From assembly GCF_000165425.1 (NCBI RefSeq), contig NW_001799499.1, forward strand, positions 1-64,000: a stretch of DNA of 64,000 bases, written 5' to 3'. The position numbers and the translations under genes are program-made. Of the stretch, positions 1 through 11,825 are shown piece after piece. The notes below the pieces were generated by a model, which saw only the letters and a program-made list of their open reading frames with translations, made no database searches and had not been told where the DNA came from. How positions within the stretch are numbered: position 1 is the stretch's first letter; each line of letters opens with the position of its first letter. Source of the stretch: Paramecium tetraurelia. Its lineage: Eukaryota; Ciliophora; Oligohymenophorea; Peniculida; Parameciidae.

Positions 1-243
1 AAAAATTTGATCATAAATATAAATAATGTTAATATAAATGTAATATTACTTATAAATATTATATCTATGTATTTAATCAAATAAGCAATTGAAATTACAA
101 AAGTCTCCACACCTAACTAGATAAGCAAATATTATTTCATAGGTCTTCACAACTAACTACATCACTCATATCATTTCTAATATCACAACTACTACAACTC
201 ATCCATTACATAAATCCATTTTTTTATAAATATTTAGTTTTTT

Positions 244-471
244 ATGAATAGAAATTCTAATATTGATATTTTGCATTGCCTTAGATTTTATAAAAAGGAT
301 CAATTCATAAGTAGTTCTTGTATTTGTGAATTAGACTCAAATTTTCATATTGATTTTTGTTTTACTAAATTGTTTTCAAATATTTTCTAGATGAAGATGA
401 TGATAAAGAGAACAAATGAAGTTCAAAGCTAATCTTCGTTTAAGTTGAGACTTGAGTAAAATATTTGTTGA
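244..471 (+). CDS. Possible small ORF (75 codons), doubtful
   Basis: This is an open frame from an ATG to TGA in the ciliate code, about 75 aa, with no domain that I recognise. It contains only a few TAA/TAG glutamine codons, unlike neighbouring genes. The rest of 1-739 is AT-rich sequence in which I see nothing else; it lacks telomere repeats, so the window start does not look like a chromosome end. The frame could be the tail of a gene starting outside the window, or chance. Low confidence. Confidence 0.2.
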
Positions 472-739
472 ATTTATTTTACCGTTTCTGGATTTATACA
501 TCTTTTGGTTGATAATCTATTAGATATAATATCATTTATTTCTTATTGCAATTCATAATAATTGCATTCTTATTATTTTTTTATTATTTTATAAAATTTG
601 ATGCTTATGTCATTAGATGAGATAATGATTGATCTTTTAATTGATTTATTTTAATAAGCAATAGCCTCAAAGCTAAGCAAATATTGGAAGAAAATTAATA
701 AGTTATTTTAATATTAATAAAAAATTAATAATAAGCATC

Positions 740-2182
740 ATGAATCACTGCTTAAAAGAGGCAAATGAATCGTAATCGACATATTAATAGACAGTTAATT
801 CTTTAAAGAAATCGTTAAAACATTCGAATTTCATTAGCAAAACAAAATTAACCGTTAATGAAATAAAAAATATAATAAAATAGTATGATTTAAAACGAAG
901 TCAAAGAATGATTAGATAAGCAACCTAACAAGATTAGAATACTGATTTTTAAAAACAAATAACTTAATAAGGATAAGTTATTAATTAATTGCAGCAATAA
1001 CTTAGGAAGTAATCTCTTGAGATAGAAAATTTACAAAAAGCCTTTTTCTTATGGGAAAACAAAAAATAGAATGGAGTTCATAAGAAATCTAAATCCTCAA
1101 CTGAAGATGTATTAGATGAATAAATCAATGCTATCAACAAAAAATATATAAATTTACAATCATATGATTAGAATTTAGAAAATCAGATTAAAGAAATAAT
1201 ATCATAGGAGTTCGAAAAATTATATAAACTAATATCTTAGTAACTTAAAAGTGAAATAAATGATATCATATATTAAAGTATTTAAGAGTAAATCTTTGTA
1301 AGCAACAATAATTCACCAAAACCAGAAACTTTTAGAAAATATTCATAAACAAAACAGTAATCAGAAGATTCTTAATCAAATATTAATGTAATTATTGAAT
1401 GTCTAAATGAGTAATTTGGTGAATGTGAGAATAATAATTACAATTTTGATTAAATTAAAACGAAGCTTAAATGTTTGAAATTGAAATAAATCAATTTATT
1501 ATATGAAGATTTAAATAATGAATTCACTTAAAATTCATTAAAAGATTATTTTATTGGACCTGCTGAACCACTAAAATAATAACAATATTCTCTCAAGTAA
1601 ACTAAACTTTTAGAATATATCAATGGAGAGCACAGAGCAAGGGAAGATAGCAATAACTTCTATGCAGTTTTTGGATTTTAGTATTTGGATATTATACTTA
1701 CTAATGCTGATGATAAAAATTTTGAAACATTTATGGAAAACATTAAGGGAATTCCATTTGATTTATTGAATAATTAACAAGAGTTTACTAAAGAGGAACA
1801 ATAAGAATTAAAAGAGATATTTTGTTATAGATGTATTGAATTAAGACAAATTGAGATATCATAAAGATCGAATGAACTCTGGTGTTAAATTAGTAACATA
1901 CATAATTGTTTTTACGGGTTAACTATGATATTCATTCGAAATTTCATTTAATAAATAGTACGATAATCAGAATTAAGTCAACATTTAAATGAAAAGGATT
2001 CTGTATAATTTTTAACTAGAATTTTGGAATGGAGCAGTCCATGTCCTGAAGTAGAGTTTATAATTGAGATAATTTCGCATGAATTAGAATTGTATTTTAT
2101 TTAATTTATGAATTAGATGTATAATATTATTTTATTTAAAAGAAGAGAAATAGGAATTCTCTTTAAGAATATTTGGAGATGA
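740..2182 (+). CDS. Otubain-like (peptidase C65 fold) protein lacking the catalytic Cys
   Basis: Single exon of 480 aa, read with TAA/TAG as Gln. Residues 1-270 are a Gln/Lys/Glu-rich coiled-coil region. From about residue 300 the sequence resembles otubain-type deubiquitinases: REDSNNFYAVFGFQYLDIIL sits where active members have a DGNCFY core. Asp303 is kept, but the Gly and the nucleophilic Cys positions are Ser304 and Asn306. The later block FYGLTMIFIRN matches the same block in the intact paralogue at 23284-25058 (FYGLSIVFLRN). The C-terminus stops after about 180 residues of the domain and has no counterpart of the paralogue's GHYN catalytic-His motif. It is therefore probably a catalytically dead pseudoenzyme or ubiquitin-binding relative. 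The start is the first ATG after an in-frame TGA at 626-628. Domain assignment is by motif; the loss of Cys is directly visible. Confidence 0.72.
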
Positions 2183-2425
2183 ATAAAATTATCAACTCAA
2201 TGTTATATAACGTAATAATGATTTTTATTCTATTGGAATTAAGAATTGACAACCCATAATTTATATTGCAATTTTGTTACTAATTTTAATTTACTTAATA
2301 ATAAATGTATAAATAATATATATCAACTGATGATAAAAAAGTATAAAGTTATTTGAATTTTACATGTAACCAATATACTGCCTTCCTGCTGAAATTTTTT
2401 TAATTATTTAAATTTAATTTATAAA

Positions 2426-3845
2426 ATGACAACAGACTAAAGCTTCGAATATTTTACCACGGATTTGTATGTTATGGGTGATAACAAAGAGTCTTAATGT
2501 GGTATAGATAACTAAGACTACGTAAATAAATTAACCAAAATAAATCTACCAATGGTAATACGGGAAATAGCATGCGGTTTGGAACATACTTTAATTGTGA
2601 CAAGTTTTATTGATATCATCATTGTTAGATGAAGGATAGGTTTATGCTTTTGGTTCAAATTTGAAGGGATAGCTGGGAGTGGAAAATATTTCTGTGGCAT
2701 GTTCTCCGATATAAGTTTAGGGAATAAATAATCTGAATTGTATAAAGATAGCAGCCGGAGAGTATCATTCTTGCTTATTGACTGGTATAAATAATGAATT
2801 AATAAAGAGATGAAAACTAAGGTTATTAATGGGGAGACAATGTTGTGAAACCTTAATTCATAAAACAAGCTCAAAATATAAAATGTGGTTTGAATTTTAC
2901 AATCTTCTAAGACGACTGTCTATATTTATATAAGAATCAAGTTTTGTAAACTTTGTAAATTCACTCTCCAGTATCAGAATTTGCGTGTTCTGCATACAAC
3001 TTATTTTATTTGGACAATATTAATAGTTTGTATATGCATCCAGATAATAAATTGATGGATAATGTATCAAATATATTTAGTGGTTATTATCTATCCTTAT
3101 TAACCGAAGAAAATAAGTTGTATTACTACTAGGATAAAAAATTAATTCAAATCAATATCTAAACTAATAAAATAGATAGCACTTTTAGTAAAGAGTTTGC
3201 AATTGTTTTGGACGAGAATAATAAAGCTATTATTATTAATTTGAAAACTCAACAATAAAAAGAATAGGATTATGTATTTCATGCAATAAGTTCAGGAGTC
3301 AATCATCTTATTTTGATTGGAAATATTACGAGAGGGTCGAAATAAGATTAAGAATAGGAGGAGTAAGAATAAATTTAAGAAGGTGATGATGATTCCATTT
3401 TGGAGGAGGATGGCATGAGTCCAATTATCACTCAAAAAACTTAATAGGATGTAAAATATTGAAGTAATCATAGCAACTTCTCAATACTCAATAAAATAAC
3501 ACTTTTTCATTTTCTATTAGAAAGGACCTTTAATTACTACATAGCATCAAAACAAATCATAAAGAGACATAGACTGATGAAGATATATACTATCAATTAA
3601 AGTATGAAAATGAGGAATTAAGAAAAATCCAATAACAGTAAAAAAAGAATTTAGAAATACAAATCTAATTTTAAAAGACATTATAGGATTAAATCAATAG
3701 ATTAACATAAGAAAATCATATGTTGAAGTTAGGTTAAAATAAAAATCAGTTATTGAGTTTGATCAAATAAAAGCAATAAAACCTCAGAAATATGATTGAT
3801 GAATTTTACTAAAAGTAAAAGGAGTTTCTTGGATAAAAAAAATGA
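2426..3845 (+). CDS. RCC1-repeat protein with C-terminal coiled coil
   Basis: The model has four exons and 448 aa, with introns at 2604-2628, 2785-2809 and 3451-3473 (25, 25 and 23 nt). The N-terminal half carries about three RCC1-type blade repeats: motifs such as YVMGDNKESQCG, IACGLEHTLIV, VYAFGSNLKGQLGV and IAAGEYHSCLLT are the usual G-x-N-x-x-GQLG and A-G-x-x-H-(S/T) pattern. RCC1 folds are seven-bladed propellers, so this one is partial or diverged. The last 120 residues are Gln/Lys-rich coiled coil. The family includes exchange factors and scaffold proteins; the partner here cannot be told. Good confidence in the fold, none in the substrate. Confidence 0.75.
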
Positions 3846-3878
3846 AGATCAATGTATATTATATATAAAATATTGGAT

Positions 3879-4480
3879 TCATAAATTCTTTTTGAAAAAC
3901 TCTTTAAATTCTTACAAAGACATTTAGTCATGGAGTACTCCACAAAATTTTAAAACATCTATTTTAGTTAAACTATGTAAATACTTTAAATTTCTTCTTC
4001 GCTGGTGTTGTCCTTGAATTTAGAGAAGACCTTTCTTATCTTTTTGGAATCTATTGTACCACATTTATCAAAATCAAAGACAGAAAAGGCACTTTCAAGT
4101 AATTCATCATGCTAATCTTTATTGGACATGCATTCATTGTATAATTCTTAAAAATCTGAAAAATGCATAGTAGTTTTATTATTTGGGAAATATCTATATT
4201 TAAACGATTTATACTTCAATTCTGTAACAGAAACATAAGTAGGTGATTTAGGTGAGGAATCTTTTGGAATCTCTTCAAAATTATCAGTTGAACTAATTTT
4301 TTTGACCAATTTTCGGCCATGTTGATAAGGTACGCTGATCTGTTATTAATCTTAATTTATTGTTTCTAATTCCTTAATTAATTGGTTTATCTATTAAATA
4401 TTGATTTCTTCAGAGTTTTCTTATGAGAAAAGTTGAAAAATTTATTTTAATTCCTATTAATTAGCTGATTATTGCTGCAT
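3879..4480 (-). CDS. EF-hand protein, calmodulin/CDPK-like C-terminal lobe
   Basis: Two exons, 191 aa, with an intron at 3959-3984 (26 nt). The C-terminal half has a paired EF-hand layout: MHFSDFQELYNE, then AFSVFDFDKCGTIDSKKIRKVF, then VLHDQMSLQEFKEFFKK. The canonical loop DFDKCGTIDSKK has Asp at positions 1, 3 and 9 but Lys instead of Glu at position 12, so Ca2+ binding may be weak. The N-terminal half is Gln-rich and low in complexity. No kinase domain precedes it. The frame stays open upstream of the chosen ATG into the divergent phosphatase-like locus, so the start is not certain. The next gene on the plus strand begins only about 80 bp away. Confidence 0.7.
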
Positions 4481-4561
4481 AGAGTATTCTTAATTTAATA
4501 TAATTATTAGAAATATTAATAAAAATTGTTTGTTAATAATTTCTTTATTCTCAATTCCAAT

Positions 4562-5083
4562 ATGAATCATGTCTTTACTTTCAATAAAAACAAGCTCTTC
4601 ATTGGTAACATAAAAGTCTCACAATCAATATGAGAGTAGTACTTTCTTTATTGAAACACCTATATCATCAAATATAAATCATTTTCATAAATAGATACCA
4701 TCAATTGATGATGTGAATATAAATTAAGCCGCTAATTTGATGAAGTAGCTGATTTTATTCATAATCATTTGAAAAATGGCAATGTTTTAGTTCATTGTTA
4801 TGCTGGCATATCAAGATCTGCATCTTTGTTGATAGCTTATTTGATTAAATATCATAACTACACTACATTAACTACAATTAATTTTATAAAAGCAAGACCA
4901 ATAATAGAACCTAATGATGGTAATCATTTTTAAGATAATTAGGATTTATTGCTCAACTGAATGCAGAGGGAAAACTATAAAATCATATTTAATCAATTAT
5001 AATAAGTGACCAAGAATGAGATTAAATCATATCATAGATAAGTCAAATCCTTTCTGTCCCCAAGAATAAAAACTTTACTTTGA
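4562..5083 (+). pseudogene. Dual-specificity phosphatase (DUSP) pseudogene or frameshifted gene
   Basis: The phosphatase signature is intact: VLVHCYAGISRSAS, the HC(x5)R(S) loop, is followed by PNDGFIAQL after removal of a 23-nt intron at about 4919-4941. The frame is broken around it. IPSIDDVNINQAAN and FDEVADFIHNHL belong together by family pattern but lie in different frames (one base missing near 4720-4730). The C-terminal segment MQRENYKIIFNQL is also one base out of frame after GFIAQL (near 4960). The N-terminal IGN block fits only in a third frame, and the spacing to the Asp block is shorter than in typical DUSPs. Either the locus is decaying or the sequence contains indel errors. Confidence 0.65.
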
Positions 5084-5276
5084 ATTGCTAAATTACTTTT
5101 TATATTACTTTTAAAATTAATGTTAAGTTAAATTTTTTCATTTTTACCAACTCCATTCAAAATAATAATAAATATATACTATTGGTTTAAAAGAATATAA
5201 GTTGAAATAAATTTTAAATTCTTTCAAACCATATTTAAAATATAATTTTTGATTAACCATCCTAATAAAGCATGAG

Positions 5277-5788
5277 ATGATAGAAAAAAGCAAGATGATT
5301 CAATTTTAGAAATTTTAATATGATTTATTACTTTAATCTTATGAATTTAAAATTATCAGAATTTAGTAGACTAACAAATTCATTTCGAAATAAAAAAAAA
5401 TCTTTGAGTAAGATACTTCTAAAACAAGGGTTATTTTATCTATGTTTCTAAATAACTGGCGAGAAGTAAATTTGAATATCTTAAGAAAATTAGAAAATAC
5501 TTAGCTAGTAAGTACGGATTATAGAGCTACTTTGAAATAATTTTGAAAAGGCACTTAAGGATTATTTAATAAAGTTAAGAAAAGAAGAATAATCTCACAA
5601 GTGACTGCTTTCATAAAGAAAAAATAGTCATTATTAAGAATTTCTAAAAGATCATTGACTATGTCACTTCCTCTATGGTGGTAACCATAAGTAATAATAA
5701 ATTTTGCCTCCATAACAATACAATTGTATGGAAACTATTCGAGTATATTTTTGATAAGTATTATGTAATTAATTAATTATAATATTGA
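5277..5788 (+). CDS. Unknown 164-aa protein with a 17-nt intron
   Basis: Two exons joined by a candidate intron at 5508-5524 (GTAAGTACGGATTATAG, 17 nt). Splicing it keeps the frame open on both sides and gives a coding length of exactly 165 codons. The protein is helical and rich in Lys/Ile/Leu/Gln, with no recognisable domain, signal peptide or membrane segment. Its TGA at 5786-5788 overlaps the ATG of the next gene (TGATG). An alternative is that the 3' end is spliced differently and the stop is not real. Function not recognised. Confidence 0.5.
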
Positions 5789-7099
5789 TGATTTCTAATT
5801 CCGACATTGAAACAATAAATAAGTTTATTCTTGAAGCTAGTGGAACTCTTGAGAATATTTAAAAGGCTTTTGTGAGAAAATTTTCATAAGAATATGGTCC
5901 TTATCTATATTTTTATTAAGGTCTCTGCGATAATGTATAAAATATTAATTATTTTGTTTTAGATATTCACAAAGGGATAGAGACTCTTAATTATTTTCTT
6001 GTTACACAATTCTGAATTGAGATAGTGTTTATCGGATATATCAAATTACTGTTTAAATCAATTTGAAAAAAAGTTCATTCAAGATCCATAACTTGTAAAG
6101 CATTCAATTAAGACTTATAAGATAGTATGCTGGCCTTACAATAAAGACCGTTTTAGAAGAATTAGATAAATTTACGATGAATGAAAAATAAATAAATAAA
6201 GAATTGTGGTAGCCATAAAGTTCAATGTTTAAATTGAGAAATTGTATATCTATAAATAATAATCCACCTTAGTAATATAAATTAATAAAGTTTAGGAAAT
6301 TGCTGTAAAATTAAAACTTATCACAATAATAAAATGGATTCGAAATTGATTTTTTAAGATTGACTCCAAACATAGTTTAGAATCGATGTGATTGGATTGA
6401 ATTCTATTAGGTTTACGATGTTCAATGGGATTATTCATTGCAGATCAATTCTGACAAGTTGAGTCAGATAAAGGAAATTATGCAAAAGGCTCATTTACAA
6501 TAACTGACTGAGTAAGAATTAAAGGTACGATCTGTAAATAATTGACTTAGTAATTTCAAGAGTATTTGAGGAAGGACAATAATAATTTATTAAAAAATAA
6601 TGGATTATTAAATTTCAATTTAAGCGATTTGATAGAGAAGAACTTAAATTTAGCCTTTTTCCTGTTTACTAAGCATTTTCCAAATACTGAGTTTCTAGAG
6701 TAATAATATCGAATAGAAATAGTTTAATGGATGCCTTGGTTACAATTGATATTACACCAAACTCTTTGGAGATGATGTGCATGATAGTACAGTAATATCA
6801 TGTGCCTCAGGAATACCTTAATTATTATGTGAATTATTGCATTTAGTTCTGCTCAAATATAAAGGTAATTGTTAAAGCGTAACGAGTAGGAAAAAGGATA
6901 GCAAGTGAAAATGATCAAATATTTGACAATTTTCTTGAAACATCTGATCAATAAAAAAATGCTAAAGACTCATGAATTACAGACTGAGGTATGATAGATT
7001 TAATGATAAATTTAGTTGCAAGCTTTTTCGATAGAATTTTCTAATATAGGAGAAACATCAAGTCTATTCAAATTGATAAAGAATGATTAATAATAATGA
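5788..7099 (+). CDS. CNOT11: CNOT11 homologue, CCR4-NOT complex subunit
   Basis: Seven exons, 384 aa, with introns at 5935-5962, 6073-6100, 6525-6550, 6700-6722, 6865-6889 and 6989-7015 (28, 28, 26, 23, 25, 27 nt). The N-terminal region (SGTLENIQKAFVRKF, then QRLLIIFLLHNSELR) fits the CNOT11 N-terminal helical part. The C-terminal half matches the conserved DUF2363 domain: NLAFFLFTKHFPNTEFL, TPNSLEMMCMIVQQYHVPQEY, KYLTIFLKHLINKKML and LQAFSIEFSNIGETSSLFKL line up with the human CNOT11 pattern. CNOT11 with CNOT10 docks on the N-terminal part of NOT1 in the cytoplasmic deadenylase complex. The start ATG overlaps the upstream gene's TGA. All six introns restore the conserved frame, so confidence is high. 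Confidence 0.85.
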
Positions 7100-7189
7100 T
7101 ATGTATAATAATAATTATTGAATTTAAGTGTTTAGATAATGTTTTTTGATAATCCTTATTTAAATTATTGAATTAATACTAATTAATAA

Positions 7190-10100
7190 ATGGATCAACC
7201 AATGGTAAGTCCGAGAAAAGTCACGGAAGGACATGATATCTCTAATTTGATTACGTTTCGGTATTCAACAGATTAATATTGTACACCAAATATGATTAAA
7301 TTTCAGTATTGCCTACGTAAAGGAGCGAGGGATTCAATAGAATGAAATAAACAATTTTAGATTCAGATAATCGAGCGATTCTGGATGCAGGGTAAAATAA
7401 TTAGGAAGAAGAACCTTCAATAAGTTCATCGGAATCGGAGTAAAGTCCCAGTAAAAAGGGATCTGAAACTATGAGATTCGGATCATAAAGTAAAGTTGAA
7501 CATGCTGAAAGATAGTATAAAACTGAAGATTTGGTACCTGTAGATGGAGGATGGACGAATATAATATGGAAGAGGGGTTCCTTGAGAATTATGACCTATG
7601 TAGTCAGATTTGTGATTTCTATTCTAATTAATTCTGAAAAATCTAAGTTTTCATTCATGAATCGAAAGTAATTCACTGCCATAAATGACATAACAGGAGT
7701 TTATCAATTTTACGAAGAGAATAAACTGATAAGATAGAGAATTAAAAAGAAATTTAAAGTAATGTTGTGATTAAATTAATAGCAAATTATAAAATCATAT
7801 ATTTAGAATAATGTGTGTTATAAAATTATAAGAAATGGATTGGAGACATTTGTTCATAGATGTCTCTTTGTAATAGATCCTTCAAGCACTATTAAAATAT
7901 TATGGGATTTTTTCATGTTATTTGTGCTATCATGGTAGATGGTATTTGTTCCTTTGAAGATTTGTTTTTTTATTTAAATCTAGGATCCTATTTTGAATTT
8001 CATCTTGAATTATTTGCCAGTCTACGTGTATTTAATGGAGATAGTGTTAACATTTTTGACAGGCTATTATGAACATGGAGTGTTGATTATGGATTAAAAA
8101 TAGGTAGCCAAACATTATTTCAAGAAATCATTTTTTTATGATTTATTAAATGTATTGCCTTTATTGGTCAGTGCATATTATGTATAATCTAATTGGTTGG
8201 AGTTTTCTGTGTTGGTGAAAGTAAAGACATTGAAGTTTTTATCGGACTAATTAGAAGAAGTATTTGGATTGAGAACGAATTACTAGACTTTGATAGATGT
8301 GTTGAGATTGATGATATAATTTATATTTTTGTCTCATCTTTTCGGTTGTTTTTGGCATTATTTGGGAATTCTGTAAGGAGATTATGGGTAAGATGTACTT
8401 GAATATCTTATAGAATGACTAATACTTGGATAAATGCCTTAGAGTTGGAAGATGACAGTTGGTAGATTCGATACATCAACTCAATATATTGGAGTTCTAT
8501 AACGACATTGACAATTGGATATGGTGATATCACTCCTTAGAGTAGTGTTGAGAAGATTTTCACAGTCGGAGTAGCTGTATTCAGCAGTGTTGTATTTGCA
8601 TACACAATCTCAAGCATAGGGTAAATATTCAGTCAATTGAATGAGAATAAAAAGAATTAAAGATACAAAATGAATTTGATTTAGCAATTCATAGGTTAGA
8701 GAGGAGTGAATAAATAATTACAAAATAAAGTCAAGAAATTCTATGAATATTTTATACAAGTAGATCACTCTTAAGACAGCGAATGTGAATTATTGCTAAA
8801 TTCATTGGAACCTTCTTTAAAAAATGAATTGAAGATAGACATCTACAAAAAATACATAATGAAATCCAAACTCTTTAAATCCACTTTCTCACTAGAGTAT
8901 ATTATTACGTATGATTTAGCTAGATTCTTAGATTTACTCTGCTAGTTATTTCAAGAAAGACAATATACACCAGACGAATAGATATGTGCAGCAGATACAG
9001 AAGTTGAAGAATTGTGTTTTGTTTTGAAGGGGGAAATCTCTTTGTCGATTCAATTGAATAATTGTAATTAAACAATAACATTCTTAATGTAGAATCTGGT
9101 AAAACGCATTAAGTTAGTCTCTTAAAGAAAAATCATATCTTAGGAGAAAGGTTCTTTATTACCGGTGACAGATTACCTTATGCTGGAAAAGCAATTACAG
9201 CAGTCCGAGTTGCCTTTATCAATAAAACTTAATTCTTCAGTCTATTGAAATAGTATCCCTAAGAATACGAGAAATTCTTGGAAGCCAAAAGTAAGGTCGT
9301 ATTGAAGGAGAGAGTCAAAGTCTAAGGATGTGAACTATGTTATTAGAACCATTAAGTTTTATAATGTCCCTTTGTGTTTTATTACCCAAATGTTAGAGTC
9401 ATTGTGAAAAGATAAGAAAACATCACCCAAAAACGATAGTTTAAATAAAGATCCTATATAAAAAGTCATGTAAGCTTATACACACTATTTAGAAATCACT
9501 CTTAGATAGAGGAGGTATCTAATATTAGTTGATCTCTTATGCATTGGACTCAAATTTGATGCGCGAAGAATCTCTAGACGAATCACTAATAAAGAATATG
9601 GATTTACAGTTTATAGAGCCAACAAAAAAACAATTCAATAAAATTCATTCTGATATCTCTGGGGATCAATAACAGCAAGACTAGTCCAATCCCTTTTTAA
9701 ATTAAACACCTTTACGTCCTAGTTAAGAATAAATTAGTGAAGACAGTGATGTAGGTACTAGCAAAACAAATAAAACATCCAATAATGGATTATAAAAGTT
9801 AATTACCTTAAGACAAATATCATAATAAAGTTAAAATCAATAAGGATAATAAAAAAAAGTAGAAAAATTTAAATAGAAGAGTTTAAAAGCAAAGAAAAGC
9901 GAATTTAAACCTCCAGAAATTGTAGAATTGTAGAAGATTGAAGAACTGTAGTCTTTTGAATCCCCTTTGGGTTCAGGTCAAAAGGCAAATCAATAGTCTA
10001 TGTTTTTTCATTTAAATGAAAATCCAATAACCAGAGATTTAGAAATTAAGAGAATCTTATGGGAAGAATATGTCTAGTCTCAAATTATAGAGGATAAAGA

Positions 10101-10347
10101 GAGATACGATTAATAATAGGATTATTAATTCTTTTATCCTCATTGTAATTTGGAGAGAATTTTAGAGTAGATCAATATCAAAGTTAATGAGAGAAAGAAG
10201 AAAACATAAAAGTCAAGATTGACAACTCTAGGTAAGAATAGATTGGGCTAACTATAAAATATATCTGTTAGACCTAGAAAAAGCATGATCACAATTGAAT
10301 AAGCCTTTTCTCAAGATGATGAAAGATAAAAAAGTCTAAAACTATGA
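7190..10347 (+). CDS. Voltage/cyclic-nucleotide-type K+ channel (EAG/HCN/CNG superfamily)
   Basis: Six exons, 1006 aa; introns at 7306-7340, 7759-7782, 8388-8413, 9064-9092 and 9470-9492 (35, 24, 26, 29, 23 nt). Six transmembrane segments begin near residue 220. The S4-like stretch VLVKVKTLKFL carries a few spaced Lys, and the pore YWSSITTLTIGYGDITP has the K+-selective GYG filter near residue 416. S6 runs into a C-linker (HQVSLLKKNHILGERFF lies in the following cNMP-binding fold), with ALTAV/VAFINKTQFFSLLK-like elements. The Arg expected to contact the cyclic-nucleotide phosphate is replaced by the GDRLPYAGKA context, so ligand binding is unclear. The last 250 residues are a Gln/Lys-rich cytoplasmic tail. 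The surface membrane of ciliates depends on many such channels. Its 3' end lies 33 bp from the convergent ATPase gene. Confidence 0.88.
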
Positions 10348-10380
10348 CATTTAAAAATATATGTAAACTAACATAAGAAT

Positions 10381-11798
10381 TCAAGTATCTAAACTTTCTG
10401 CATCATAATTATAGGATCCAAATTATTAATTCCATTTCAAATAGTCCTTCAAATCATTTTGATTCACTGTTGGTTTCACAATTTAGAGAGCTCTCTTAAA
10501 ATCCTCTATAGTAGTTGCTCTGATTTAATCCAATTTCAAATTTTTGATTGTGTACATTTTAGCAGCATCTCTAATAGCATACATACAAGCCTACCAATTA
10601 ATAACTAATGTCTACCTCTCTACTTAAATTTCTAATATCAGCTCCAGAATATCCCTTCGTCAATTCTACCAAAGATTGCAATTCTGAACTATTCATTTCA
10701 ATTCTCTTCCCCTCCTTTGCTTCTTTAATGATTAAGGTCTCAAAATACGATTGTCTTCCCTCCTAATTAGGCAATGGGATATATATCTTTTTTTAAAATC
10801 TCCTTTTAATTGCATCATCTAATTCTTAAGGTCTATTTGTAGCTCCTATAAACACTATTCTTTCACATCCTCCTCTTGTTGCTCCTTCTAATTGAACCAT
10901 GAATTCTGTTTTAATCTGTCTGCTTGTTTCATTATCTTTCTCAGACCTAGCACATAACAGAGAATCGATTTCATCAAAGAATATCACACTAGGTTATCTT
11001 TAAGCGGCTAATGCAAATAAAGCTCTCACAGTCTTTTCTCCTTCTCCAACATACTTAGATGTCAATGTGGAAGCTTTAATTGAAAAGAAAGTCGCTTTTC
11101 CTTCACTTGCTATGGCTTTTCCTATCATAGTTTTACCAGTTCCTGGTGGCCCAAATAACAACAATCCACTTCCTGGAGCTATGATCCCTTCAAACAATTT
11201 TGGATTCTCCAAAGGCCACAAAGCTATTTCAACTACTTGATCTCTCACATGGTCCAAACCAACTATATCAGTCCATTGGGTTGGTCTGTCCATGATTTCA
11301 ATGATGTCAGATTCAATTTTATTAATAATGTTATCTTCAAAATTGGTTTTGTTTTGTTATTTTTCACTTTTTAAGGCTAATTGTTCTTAATTGCCTTTGT
11401 CACCCACTTTGGTTGGAGGTTGAAATCTCTTCTTGGGCATTAATTAATTGGCTTGAACAAAACCAAATTATTATTGTTATTGTTAATTGGATGATTGTGG
11501 CTACTATATTTAATTTAATGGTTATTAAGGTTACAAAGGTGGTTGTGGTTAATCTACCTTTGTATTTTACTTCTTTATATTGGCTGGAATATTTAATTTA
11601 ATAAATTCAGATCTATTTGTTAAGTATTGCTTCATTTAAGCATAGTTGATACACTTAAGATCTAGATGAACTTTCAAAAGGGATTGCTTATTTTTCTAAG
11701 TTTTCAAAAATACTTCAGTCTATTCTTAGATAATAGTAATTACTTTAGTTACTTAAATTTAGAAAGTTTTGGTTTTTTGCTTCCAATTTAGTAATCAT
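10381..11798 (-). CDS. FIGNL1: Fidgetin-like AAA ATPase (FIGNL1/meiotic clade)
   Basis: Three exons, 454 aa; introns at 10591-10615 (25 nt) and 11725-11752 (28 nt; a 19-nt alternative also keeps frame). A Gln/Pro-rich N-terminal linker leads to the AAA module: [14 protein letters not shown], Walker [25 protein letters not shown], Walker [11 protein letters not shown], sensor [17 protein letters not shown], and the Vps4-type C-terminal end YLKWNQQFGSY. The order and wording are closest to fidgetin-like 1, whose family remodels microtubules or recombinase filaments; katanin and spastin are the alternatives. The N-terminus lacks a MIT domain. Its ATG lies only 27 bp from the stop of the upstream arrestin-like gene, so promoter space is minimal. 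Confidence 0.85.
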
Positions 11799-11825
11799 TT
11801 CAAAAATAAATATTAATATATATTA

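Noticed and set aside
1..60. Window start as a possible telomere-proximal end
   Set aside because: No CCCCAA/CCCAAA repeats are present; the sequence is ordinary AT-rich DNA.
8193..8402. 69-codon plus-strand frame
   Set aside because: Lies inside the K+ channel S4-S5 coding region in a different frame.
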